NCBI GenBank assembly: GCA_002508635.1 | Contig: DACO01000115.1 | Location: 606 to 8,571, forward strand | Source: Methanolobus sp. UBA118 | GTDB taxonomy: Archaea; Halobacteriota; Methanosarcinia; Methanosarcinales; Methanosarcinaceae | DNA length: 7,966 nucleotides | Direction: 5' to 3' | Shown here: positions 1 through 5,411 of the stretch, piece after piece | Layout of the letters: every line of letters starts with the position of its first letter | How positions within the stretch are numbered: position 1 is the first letter of the stretch | The notes under the pieces: model-generated | The model's database searches: none | The model's input: the letters and a program-made list of their open reading frames with translations, nothing else | Told to the model about the DNA's origin: nothing | Position numbers and translations under genes: made by a program

Positions 1-48
1 CCCGATGAGCTGGCTGCGGCAATATCTCGTGGGATGGATGCTTCCTGA
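1..48 (+). CDS. 3' end of an unidentified gene, truncated by the window edge
   Basis: The first 48 bases read open in frame 1 and stop at TGA, encoding a 15-residue tail, PDELAAAISRGMDAS. The Ala-rich, helix-like tail and the non-coding, AT-rich sequence that begins right after the stop support a genuine gene end. A second frame is also open across this stretch (to a stop just before position 84), but its Trp-rich peptide is less protein-like. The piece is too short to assign a family or function. Confidence 0.45.
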   Translation, partial: PDELAAAISRGMDAS

Positions 49-78
49 TTGGACTCTTTGTGTCCGAAAACAATTCAC

Positions 79-117
79 TGTTTGATGTTTATTATTTGAT
101 ATTCCAAACATCAAACA
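79..117. repeat. 12-bp perfect inverted repeat
   Basis: TGTTTGATGTTT at 79-90 is exactly complementary to AAACATCAAACA at 106-117, with a 15-base spacer. It lies 31 bases after the stop of the upstream partial gene and just before the first TATA block of the next gene. It could be a stem-loop at the end of the upstream transcript or an operator for a dimeric regulator. No T-run follows it, which makes a simple terminator less likely. Confidence 0.6.
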
Positions 118-125
118 TTCTTGAA

Positions 126-163
126 TATATATTCTCTGGTAGAGATTTTCTATATATTCGCTG
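126..163 (+). promoter_or_regulatory. Double TATA-box promoter for the gene at 205
   Basis: The octamer TATATATT occurs at 126-133 and again at 151-158, inside a repeated 13-mer, TATATATTC(T/G)CTG, spaced 25 bp apart. Archaeal transcription starts about 25 bases after the TATA box, so the second copy predicts a start near 178-183 and a leader of roughly 25 bases. The first copy predicts a start around the second box. Which one is used cannot be told from sequence. Confidence 0.5.
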
Positions 164-204
164 TTGGCGGCCAGTTATTTATCAGATGCACATAATGAAC
201 TGTT

Positions 205-519
205 ATGCAAGAGGATCTGATTGAGTTTCAGGAAGAGGATTTCGAGTTTGCCGCGCCTCCCATGTCAAAGGACTTCTTGATCCGTGTTTTTGAAAAATAT
301 GATTTGAAATTCATAGCTTATTTCGGTGGGGACATGTTCTATGCGGAAATGACCGACAAAGAGCCTTTTGTGCCCTTCTATGGCAATACATATTATGTTG
401 ATGAGGTTGAGTTTATTATGGATTTCATGACAAAGGAAAGACTGAGTCTTATTATGTATGAAAATGGGAGTATGATGAAAAAGACGGCTCCTGCACTATC
501 GGATGATGGTGGGTCCTAG
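205..519 (+). CDS. Small acidic protein of unknown function
   Basis: This 104-residue soluble protein is not one I recognise. It has no signal peptide or membrane segment. The N-terminal 18 residues are strongly acidic (repeated E and D). The middle, about residues 20-90, is rich in Phe, Tyr and Met, with alternating hydrophobic residues that suggest a small alpha/beta fold. The last dozen residues look unstructured. The ATG at 205 is chosen because an in-frame TGA at 196-198 blocks any earlier start. There is no clear ribosome site before it, so it may be translated from a short leader. Met20 (codon at 262) is an alternative start. It appears monocistronic, with its own TATA boxes upstream and 172 bases to the next gene. 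Confidence 0.65.
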   Translation: MQEDLIEFQEEDFEFAAPPMSKDFLIRVFEKYDLKFIAYFGGDMFYAEMTDKEPFVPFYGNTYYVDEVEFIMDFMTKERLSLIMYENGSMMKKTAPALSDDGGS

Positions 520-652
520 GCTATTGCACGTGCTTTCATATGTGTATGATAATTTCATACTTACCAATTTCAGTTCATAATTCATGTGATACACAATTAT
601 TCACTGTTCATAAAATTAAGGTACTGTATGCTTCTTTTTAAGCAAAAGTAGA

Positions 653-660
653 TTTTTATA
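653..660 (+). promoter_or_regulatory. Possible TATA box for the gene at 692
   Basis: TTTTTATA lies about 35 bases before the proposed start codon and would place transcription initiation near 680-685, giving a very short leader. The surrounding sequence is AT-rich, so a chance match is possible. Confidence 0.3.
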
Positions 661-691
661 GCTTGAAATCCTACTAAATTCTGGTGTGGGA

Positions 692-1105
692 ATGAATATG
701 CTCTATAGTTTAAGGGAATGGATATGCGACTGTGACAGGTTCCTGTTTCTTGCTGAGGTCCACTATCATAATAAAGATGTTGTACCTTCAAAGCATCAGT
801 TCGAACATGAGATTGACGGTCAGGTATTTGAAGAACTCATATCCAGAACGGTTATCCACTGCGAAAGAGATTCACATTGTATCAGTTTTGATTGCTGTCT
901 TGCGACAGATGAATTCTCTCATCTGGTCGAGACCCTTGATAATATTAAATGTGAGAGGTGGGATAAGATGGATGTAGAAAGGATCGTCAGATCCCAGGAA
1001 ATACTATGCAAATTATCCACTGCACTTGACAGGGATATCATGAAGACATATGAGTCAAAGGGTTTTCCTTCCCTTTACAATATTTGCGGTGCAGATCATG
1101 TTTGA
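692..1105 (+). CDS. Cys/His-rich protein of unknown function
   Basis: The protein has 137 residues counted from the ATG at 692. That start is favoured because a GGTG ribosome site sits at 683-686, five bases upstream. A GTG at 686 and an ATG at 698 are in the same frame. I do not recognise the family. Nine cysteines (12, 14, 57, 63, 68, 69, 87, 106, 132) and eight histidines are unusually many for its size. The cluster H56-C57, H62-C63, C68-C69 and the pair C12-x-C14 could bind a metal or act as redox thiols. No signal peptide or membrane span is visible, so the protein should be cytoplasmic, where free or metal-bound thiols are plausible. Its last ten bases overlap the end of the convergent gene at 1096-2307. 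The function is unknown and the metal-binding idea is inference only. Confidence 0.6.
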   Translation: MNMLYSLREWICDCDRFLFLAEVHYHNKDVVPSKHQFEHEIDGQVFEELISRTVIHCERDSHCISFDCCLATDEFSHLVETLDNIKCERWDKMDVERIVRSQEILCKLSTALDRDIMKTYESKGFPSLYNICGADHV

Positions 1106-2307
1106 TCCGACTGTATTCTTCCTTTTCTGATCTGTGTTGAAGATGTGCCGTCGTCTTCATATTCACTCAGTTCTACCACTTTGAAAATCTGTTTTACGTC
1201 ATCATCCATGCTAATGTCGATGTTCTTTCTATGAAATACCAGAAAATTCACTCCCATTGAGCTGAAATGTTCAAGCAGACTTTCCTTTGTTTCTCCTTCT
1301 CTGTAGTATTTAATGTTGAAAGTACGCTTCAGGGTATCGGCTCCTATCAGGAAACATGATCCCGGAAAAAGTATCGCTTTATCTGCAAAAAAAGGAGCAT
1401 TTGTAAGGTATATATCCCCCATGAACTCCTCAGAATCGTATTCTCTGAGTGAATCAAGTCTGTCTTGCAGGGAAATAAAGTCAATGGGAGGTTTGTCGAC
1501 GTTTGCAAGCGAGATCTCAAAACAGACTGGTGATCCATACTTTTCAGAAGCGGTTTTTGCAATTTCCACATGTTTCCTGTGACACGGATTAAAAGATCCA
1601 GCAAAGACTATTCTTGACTCTAAATAAGAATTATCCAGTGAATTGCTGAGATTGATAGCCCGCTTTTTTGCCTCATCGCCCTGCAAAAGCGTATTCACAA
1701 GGAGTTCTCCGATTTCTTCACTGACCTCTGCCGATCTGTTTGCGGTATTGGCAAACTCCGGTATCATTGGAAGTGGTAATATATTCCCGGCATCAACTTC
1801 ACAAAGCTGCGCCAGGAAATGTATAATGAATAAAGAGCTGATCTTTTCTTCTGTCTCCCTGCATCTGTTTTCGAGAAGTTTCAGATGAGCCGTGCATGTT
1901 CGCGTAGCTGACTGTGAAGCAATGTAGATATCATGCTCTCTTCCCTCTCTCTCATTATCCTTTTTCACAAGCTTGCAGGTCACACCGATTCCGATCATCC
2001 TGTGTGCGTCGGTGTTTTTGTCACAAAGCTTTAAGGCACGTTCAAAAGAGGCCATTGCCATCTCTCGTGCGGTCTCTTCGGAACAGTAGGTTTCGGGCTC
2101 CTTCCCTATAAATTCTGCAAGAGCATTTTTACTATATGGTACAATGGCCTCAAGTAATGTCGAAGAACCACTGCCATGCATAAGTAACTCTGAGATGGCT
2201 CCGCTGCCACCGCCGGTAACAGAGAGCACAATTTTGTGCCGGGACTTGTGTATTTTCTGTATTATACTGAGAACTTCCCTGTCCGAGAAATCATGATCTT
2301 TTTTCAA
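1096..2307 (-). CDS. Fusion of CinA/PncC-like amidase domain with NMN-adenylyltransferase-like domain
   Basis: This 403-residue cytoplasmic protein has two recognisable domains. Residues about 10-165 match the CinA C-terminal (nicotinamide-nucleotide amidase, PncC) fold. S29-V-T-G-G aligns with the ESCTGG nucleophile motif, and P57-Y-S with the VAYSNEAK region. However, the usual lysine there is L63, and the TGIAGP loop is replaced by GIGVTCKL at 106-113. Residues about 231-396 form a nucleotidyltransferase domain, with G237-SFNPCHRKH as the HxGH-type motif and SSTQIR at 389-394 as the ISSTxIR motif of NadD/NMNAT enzymes. By family, the parts would convert NMN to NaMN and adenylate a pyridine mononucleotide, but the altered amidase site makes the first step doubtful. 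The start is a TTG at 2305-2307 preceded by a good ribosome site. The gene is transcribed divergently from the response regulator. Related two-domain proteins exist, to my recollection, in bacteria and plants, without firm function. Confidence 0.88.
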   Translation of the reverse strand: MKKDHDFSDREVLSIIQKIHKSRHKIVLSVTGGGSGAISELLMHGSGSSTLLEAIVPYSKNALAEFIGKEPETYCSEETAREMAMASFERALKLCDKNTDAHRMIGIGVTCKLVKKDNEREGREHDIYIASQSATRTCTAHLKLLENRCRETEEKISSLFIIHFLAQLCEVDAGNILPLPMIPEFANTANRSAEVSEEIGELLVNTLLQGDEAKKRAINLSNSLDNSYLESRIVFAGSFNPCHRKHVEIAKTASEKYGSPVCFEISLANVDKPPIDFISLQDRLDSLREYDSEEFMGDIYLTNAPFFADKAILFPGSCFLIGADTLKRTFNIKYYREGETKESLLEHFSSMGVNFLVFHRKNIDISMDDDVKQIFKVVELSEYEDDGTSSTQIRKGRIQSDQT

Positions 2308-2312
2308 TTAAG

Positions 2313-2317
2313 CACCT
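2313..2317 (-). promoter_or_regulatory. Ribosome binding site that supports a TTG start
   Basis: On the minus strand AGGTG lies five bases before the TTG at 2305-2307, matching the GGAGGTGA consensus of archaeal 16S pairing. The next in-frame ATG lies deep inside the conserved amidase domain (codon 43), so the TTG is the likely true start. Confidence 0.65.
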
Positions 2318-2413
2318 GTTGGAATCGGTTTTATTGTCTGTTATTTACTGTTCCTGTAGTTGTACATTATCTTTAGGATTTAATACCTGCTGCATTTTTG
2401 AATTGAATGAAAA

Positions 2414-2431
2414 TTTATATATATTATAAAG
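2414..2431 (-). promoter_or_regulatory. Probable TATA box for the amidase/adenylyltransferase gene
   Basis: The minus strand reads CTTTATAATATATATAAA here. It would start transcription near 2385-2390 with a leader of about 80 bases. The motif is nearly symmetrical, so it could also serve the plus-strand response regulator. The 2308-2586 region between the divergent genes holds no ORF of note. Confidence 0.45.
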
Positions 2432-2485
2432 TCCAGCATATATTATTGAACCTATAATGATTCCTTTGTGCTTTTTATTCGCAGG

Positions 2486-2503
2486 GCTTATAAAGATATA
2501 AGC
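2486..2503 (+). promoter_or_regulatory. Probable TATA box of the response regulator, within a short inverted repeat
   Basis: CTTATAAAG at 2487-2495 is a good archaeal TATA element, predicting a start near 2515-2520 and a leader of about 70 bases. It lies inside GCTTAT (2486-2491) / ATAAGC (2498-2503), a 6-bp inverted repeat with a 6-base spacer that could be an operator or coincidence. Confidence 0.4.
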
Positions 2504-2586
2504 TTTCATGTGTAACAATTGAGAATTATTATTGACGTTTTATTCACAGGATCCAGTAAGCATAAAACAATTCGGGAATTGAGAAA

Positions 2587-2961
2587 ATGGTACAGATACT
2601 TGTGGTTGAAGACAACCCTGTTAATATGGAACTGACAGTCGACCTTCTCGAATCATATGGCTATGGTGTTGTTCAGGCAGAAGATGGCTTTGTTGCCCTG
2701 CAGAAACTTCAGGAAGAGCCGATCGATCTTATTCTCCTGGACATACAACTCCCCCGGATAGACGGTCTTGAGCTGCTTTCCAGAATAAAGAATGAGGATT
2801 CAACCAAGGATATCCCCGTCATAGCTCTGACTGCCCACTCCATGCGCGGGGACGATGAGCGTTTTATCTCGGCAGGCTGTATTGATTATATCTCAAAGCC
2901 AATAGATATTAAGGGTTTCAAGAAAAAACTCCAGCTCTATCTCGGTGAGCCGGAAGAGTAA
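2587..2961 (+). CDS. Single-domain response regulator (CheY-like receiver)
   Basis: The 124 residues make up one receiver domain and nothing else. The acid pocket is E8-D9, the phosphoacceptor is D52 (in LILLDIQLP), the switch threonine is T82 (ALTAH), and the conserved lysine is K104 (in SKP). All key residues are present, so it should be phosphorylated by a histidine kinase and act by protein contact, since there is no DNA-binding or enzymatic output domain. The sequence resembles receivers found in hybrid kinases and DivK-like regulators more than chemotaxis CheY. No kinase gene lies in the window, so its partner is encoded elsewhere. The ATG at 2587 gives a normal receiver N-terminus, but no strong ribosome site precedes it. 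The stop lies three bases from the end of the convergent lipoprotein gene. Confidence 0.93.
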   Translation: MVQILVVEDNPVNMELTVDLLESYGYGVVQAEDGFVALQKLQEEPIDLILLDIQLPRIDGLELLSRIKNEDSTKDIPVIALTAHSMRGDDERFISAGCIDYISKPIDIKGFKKKLQLYLGEPEE

Positions 2962-2964
2962 AAG

Positions 2965-3444
2965 TTATTCAGCGGGTACGTTATCCACTGTTAACTCAAA
3001 GCTATCTTCAACGCCATTAATATTTACTGTATAGACTCCTTTTTCAAGTCCATATACATCAAGGTCGATAGTTTCTTCGAAAGGTACCAGTGCCTGTGTG
3101 CAGATCGCATCTTTCGGGCGTATGGTCCTCAGACTTACATTGAATGTGTTCCCGTTTCTTTCTACCGTTGTATTCTCACTGTCTATTTCCGTGCAACCGT
3201 CCGGCAGATATCCGCTTGCTACGGCTCTTACCTGCACGGGAAATGATTCGAGGATCAATATTTCAACATCTTCCACAGCGGCGTCATTGTAGATGTATCC
3301 ATTACCACTGACATTGCTATTGTTTCCCCCTGTACCATTACCTGCCGGATCCTCGGTGCATCCGAGTGAAAAGGTTGCTATGACCACTACCACTATAGTG
3401 ATCAGAACCATTATGCCCATAAAGGTATTCCCACTGTTATTCAT
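2965..3444 (-). CDS. Secreted, lipoprotein-like protein with a conserved extracellular domain
   Basis: The protein has 159 residues. Residues about 9-28 form a hydrophobic signal segment ending in FSLGC with C29, a slightly atypical lipobox, so it is probably lipid-anchored on the outer membrane face. Residues 32-50 are a Gly/Asn linker typical of exported archaeal proteins. Residues about 55-153 form a beta-rich domain with conserved-looking blocks: ILESFPVQV, LPDGCTEI, RPKDAICTQALVPFEE and GVYTVNINGV. C84 and C115 could form a disulfide. I recall similar domains in lipoproteins of Chloroflexi and other bacteria, annotated only as hypothetical. The ATG start is well supported by GAGGGAGG at 3448-3455, three bases upstream. 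It has its own promoter and converges with the response regulator. The function is unknown; binding or protease-inhibitor-like roles would be guesses. Confidence 0.85.
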   Translation of the reverse strand: MNNSGNTFMGIMVLITIVVVVIATFSLGCTEDPAGNGTGGNNSNVSGNGYIYNDAAVEDVEILILESFPVQVRAVASGYLPDGCTEIDSENTTVERNGNTFNVSLRTIRPKDAICTQALVPFEETIDLDVYGLEKGVYTVNINGVEDSFELTVDNVPAE

Positions 3445-3486
3445 TGGCCTCCCTCAAATCTTTGTTGAAGGGAACATGTTACGTTT

Positions 3487-3496
3487 GTATAAATTT
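3487..3496 (-). promoter_or_regulatory. Probable TATA box for the lipoprotein-like gene
   Basis: The minus strand reads AAATTTATAC, about 45 bases before the start codon. Initiation about 25 bases downstream gives a leader of some 20 bases that still contains the strong GAGGGAGG ribosome site. Confidence 0.45.
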
Positions 3497-3567
3497 CTTG
3501 CTTAAACTACAAATTGAGTTGAAGTTTTAAATCCCGTCCAATTCAGGAGAGGATTTTTTTCCCTGCA

Positions 3568-4230
3568 TCAGGACTCTTTTTCTTCCGGAGCCACGGAATC
3601 GAGTTTTTCCAGATATCTGCGGATTTCATCATCAACTCTTTCCTGTGACATTTTGCTCGCCCCGAATATTATGTGGGATGGGAGAACTTCAAGTCCTGTA
3701 AATTCCAGTGTGCAGTGTGTCAGATACCTGAGCAGTTCATGGATATCTCCGTGCGGTCCGCCTTTTGAGTACCAGGGTTCTTCAGCTCCGGTACTTGTTA
3801 CAACCATTGCTTTTTTCCCTTTGAGAAGGCCGCTATCGTATGCACTTTGCGTTGCTGGATTAAAAGCAAATCCCGGAGCAAAGACCCTGTCTATCCAGCC
3901 TTTCATGATAGCAGGCATATTTGTGAAATATATCGGGAACTGGAATATCAGAAAGTCAGCCCATTTGACCTTTTCCATCTCATCCAGAATATCACGGGAA
4001 GAGCTTGCATTTTTGCTTGCGTTCATTTGCTCCAGGAAAGGATTGAAGATATCATCTCTTTTAGGTTGTGTAAAGTCATCCCTGTCAAGTACAGGTTTGA
4101 ACTGCATGGAATAAAGATCGGAAAGTCTTACATCATGGCCATTCTTTTCAAGTGAAGTTATGGCTGCCTCTTTCAAGGTCGAATTAAATGACTTTGCTTC
4201 CTGATGTGCGAAGACGTATAATATATTCAT
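3568..4230 (-). CDS. Flavodoxin-fold NAD(P)H:quinone oxidoreductase family protein
   Basis: This 220-residue cytoplasmic protein belongs to the Flavodoxin_2 / NQO1-MdaB-KefF family, which uses bound FMN or FAD to reduce quinones or similar acceptors by two electrons with NAD(P)H. The N-terminal strand MNILYVFAHQ and the following S14-F-N-S form the flavin phosphate loop. FQFPIYFTNMPAIMKGWIDR at 96-115 is the family hallmark around the isoalloxazine ring. TSTGAEEPWYSKGG at 145-158 and LEFTGLEVLP at 175-184 are further family blocks. The ATG at 4228-4230 is chosen over the TTG at 4243-4245 because family members begin directly with this strand and GGGG lies just upstream. The natural acceptor in a methanogen (methanophenazine, another quinone-like or nitro compound) cannot be read from sequence. 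A stress or detoxification role is inferred. It is monocistronic with its own TATA box. Confidence 0.92.
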   Translation of the reverse strand: MNILYVFAHQEAKSFNSTLKEAAITSLEKNGHDVRLSDLYSMQFKPVLDRDDFTQPKRDDIFNPFLEQMNASKNASSSRDILDEMEKVKWADFLIFQFPIYFTNMPAIMKGWIDRVFAPGFAFNPATQSAYDSGLLKGKKAMVVTSTGAEEPWYSKGGPHGDIHELLRYLTHCTLEFTGLEVLPSHIIFGASKMSQERVDDEIRRYLEKLDSVAPEEKES

Positions 4231-4259
4231 AATAACCCCATACAAAATCTGAACTAGTC

Positions 4260-4270
4260 TTATATATTTA
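4260..4270 (-). promoter_or_regulatory. Probable TATA box for the quinone reductase-type gene
   Basis: The minus strand reads TAAATATATAA here, in the context AAATAAATATATAAG. Initiation about 25 bases on gives a leader of about 10 bases before the ATG at 4230, which favours that ATG over the earlier TTG. Confidence 0.5.
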
Positions 4271-4324
4271 TTTGGGTGGTTGCAATACCTGCATATGAAT
4301 ATCGGATCTCAGAAGTCTGCTTAT

Positions 4325-4352
4325 AAAAAAGATATAGTGAATCCAAAAAAAA
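4325..4352 (-). terminator. Oligo-T termination signal after the HEPN-like gene
   Basis: On the minus strand the stop codon at 4355-4357 is followed almost at once by a run of eight T (4345-4352) and then six T (4325-4330). Archaeal RNA polymerase terminates at such T-tracts without needing a hairpin. There is no clear stem-loop before it. Confidence 0.5.
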
Positions 4353-4354
4353 GC

Positions 4355-5278
4355 TCAAAGAGACTGTTCTTGTTTCAGTGCGTCCTTCATTAAAATAAGA
4401 TTTTCCACGGTATCGCCGATTCGGTAATTAAGTATGTCTTCCCGATCCGGAATATTTATGCCGGAATGTGATGCCGGATTATTTTCCAGACTCATGCTTT
4501 CCAGTGTGAGGAGTATTTCGTCCAGTACATCGTCATCAAAGGGAATTTCTGATTTTCTTTCAGTAACAATGGAAGTAAGGATTTCCAGGTCTCTGAAATT
4601 CTGATCCTCTATGTTATAATATATGGAAATATTTTCGTCTGTAATTGGTGGATATATATGTCTCAGTACATCGATAAGCAGATTCTCAATGAGCGTTCTG
4701 GAAAGCAGGAATGTGCTGATGAACAGTCCTGTCCTGAAACTTGAGTTTATCTCTGTTTTGAGGCTGTTGTAATGCTCATCTTCCAGGTCGATATCGATTA
4801 TCTGATTGGTATTTTCTGTGGTAGATAATGCCCTGTTCGAGTAGATAGGATTGATCTTCACAAAACTCTCAAGATCGAAAGAGAACTCATTAAGGCGTGA
4901 TGATGCGGTTCTGAGCATCTCCATTTGTTCCTTCAGTCTTTTTGAAGTCACTTCGTCCACGTAGTTCCTTGTCTGGTTCTCAAGGTAAACACCGTGTATG
5001 TAGTCCTGTATGGTGTAGGTATACTCATTTATCCCCGAACGTTTATTTGTACTGAAAAGGCCCTGGAACCTCTTGCACCTGTCAGGACTGAGATTGCAGA
5101 TGATTTCTTTTGAGCGTTTATACCATTTCGTATATCCTGAGATGAAACGGCTTCTGTTTCGTGCATACTCCTTTGAGTTCCAGGCGTAGTTCTGCTCAAG
5201 TATGTTCAGAAGCTTGTAGCCATTATCCAGCAGTTCATTTACTTCCTGCTTCGAGATCTTTGCTGTAGTTCTTTCCAT
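4355..5278 (-). CDS. Helical protein with a HEPN-like C-terminal region, function unknown
   Basis: This 307-residue soluble protein is mostly alpha-helical. Residues 1-140 form one helical module containing Y53-K-R-S and the block Y87-TYTIQDYIHG; I recall similar N-terminal modules in uncharacterised bacterial proteins. A linker around 145-170 is followed by long helices: 181-206 (FRTGLFISTFLLSRTLIENL...) and 249-303. N266-N-P-A-S-H271 followed by a final helix resembles the 'GNxAAH' region of DUF4145/HEPN proteins, where an Rx4-6H motif forms an RNase site. Here the arginine position is not convincing, so ribonuclease activity should not be assumed. The ATG has GGAG four bases upstream. It has its own TATA box and is divergent from the alanine dehydrogenase. 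No antitoxin-like partner gene is adjacent. The fold assignment is tentative; the CDS itself is secure. Confidence 0.85.
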   Translation of the reverse strand: MERTTAKISKQEVNELLDNGYKLLNILEQNYAWNSKEYARNRSRFISGYTKWYKRSKEIICNLSPDRCKRFQGLFSTNKRSGINEYTYTIQDYIHGVYLENQTRNYVDEVTSKRLKEQMEMLRTASSRLNEFSFDLESFVKINPIYSNRALSTTENTNQIIDIDLEDEHYNSLKTEINSSFRTGLFISTFLLSRTLIENLLIDVLRHIYPPITDENISIYYNIEDQNFRDLEILTSIVTERKSEIPFDDDVLDEILLTLESMSLENNPASHSGINIPDREDILNYRIGDTVENLILMKDALKQEQSL

Positions 5279-5304
5279 GCGACTCCGATAATATATTAAA
5301 TCAA

Positions 5305-5316
5305 TATTATATATTT
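5305..5316 (-). promoter_or_regulatory. Probable TATA box for the HEPN-like gene
   Basis: The minus strand reads AAATATATAATA, about 30 bases before the ATG at 5278. The predicted start near 5284 leaves almost no leader beyond the GGAG site at 5283-5286, so the transcript may be nearly leaderless. Confidence 0.5.
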
Positions 5317-5367
5317 ATGTTTGCATTAAATAAAATAATTCCGTAATTAATCCCATAATCGTTTTAT

Positions 5368-5377
5368 CCTATAATGA
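5368..5377 (+). promoter_or_regulatory. Possible TATA box for the alanine dehydrogenase gene
   Basis: CCTATAATGA lies about 40 bases before the ATG at 5412 and predicts a leader of about 15 bases holding the GTGGTG ribosome site. A second AT-rich element, GATATATTTT at 5388-5397, is too near the start codon to be the better choice. Confidence 0.4.
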
Positions 5378-5411
5378 TCAAATTTTAGATATATTTTGAA
5401 GAGTGGTGTTT

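Noticed and set aside
526..533. GCACGTGC palindrome after the small acidic gene as a terminator
   Set aside because: An 8-bp palindrome without loop or T-run cannot form a convincing terminator and is expected by chance.
597..791. Minus-strand open frame of 64 codons
   Set aside because: It mostly overlaps the promoter and start of the Cys/His-rich gene and has no ribosome site or family resemblance.
3554..3560. Run of seven T as a terminator for the quinone reductase-type gene
   Set aside because: The T-run is on the plus strand while the gene is transcribed on the minus strand, so its RNA would carry A, not U.
3653..4114. Plus-strand open frame of 153 codons
   Set aside because: It lies wholly within the quinone reductase-type gene on the other strand, whose protein matches a known family; this is a shadow frame.
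4355..5278. Toxin-antitoxin or abortive-infection system
   Set aside because: No partner gene is adjacent, the catalytic arginine is not evident, and neighbours are metabolic; only a HEPN-like protein is claimed.
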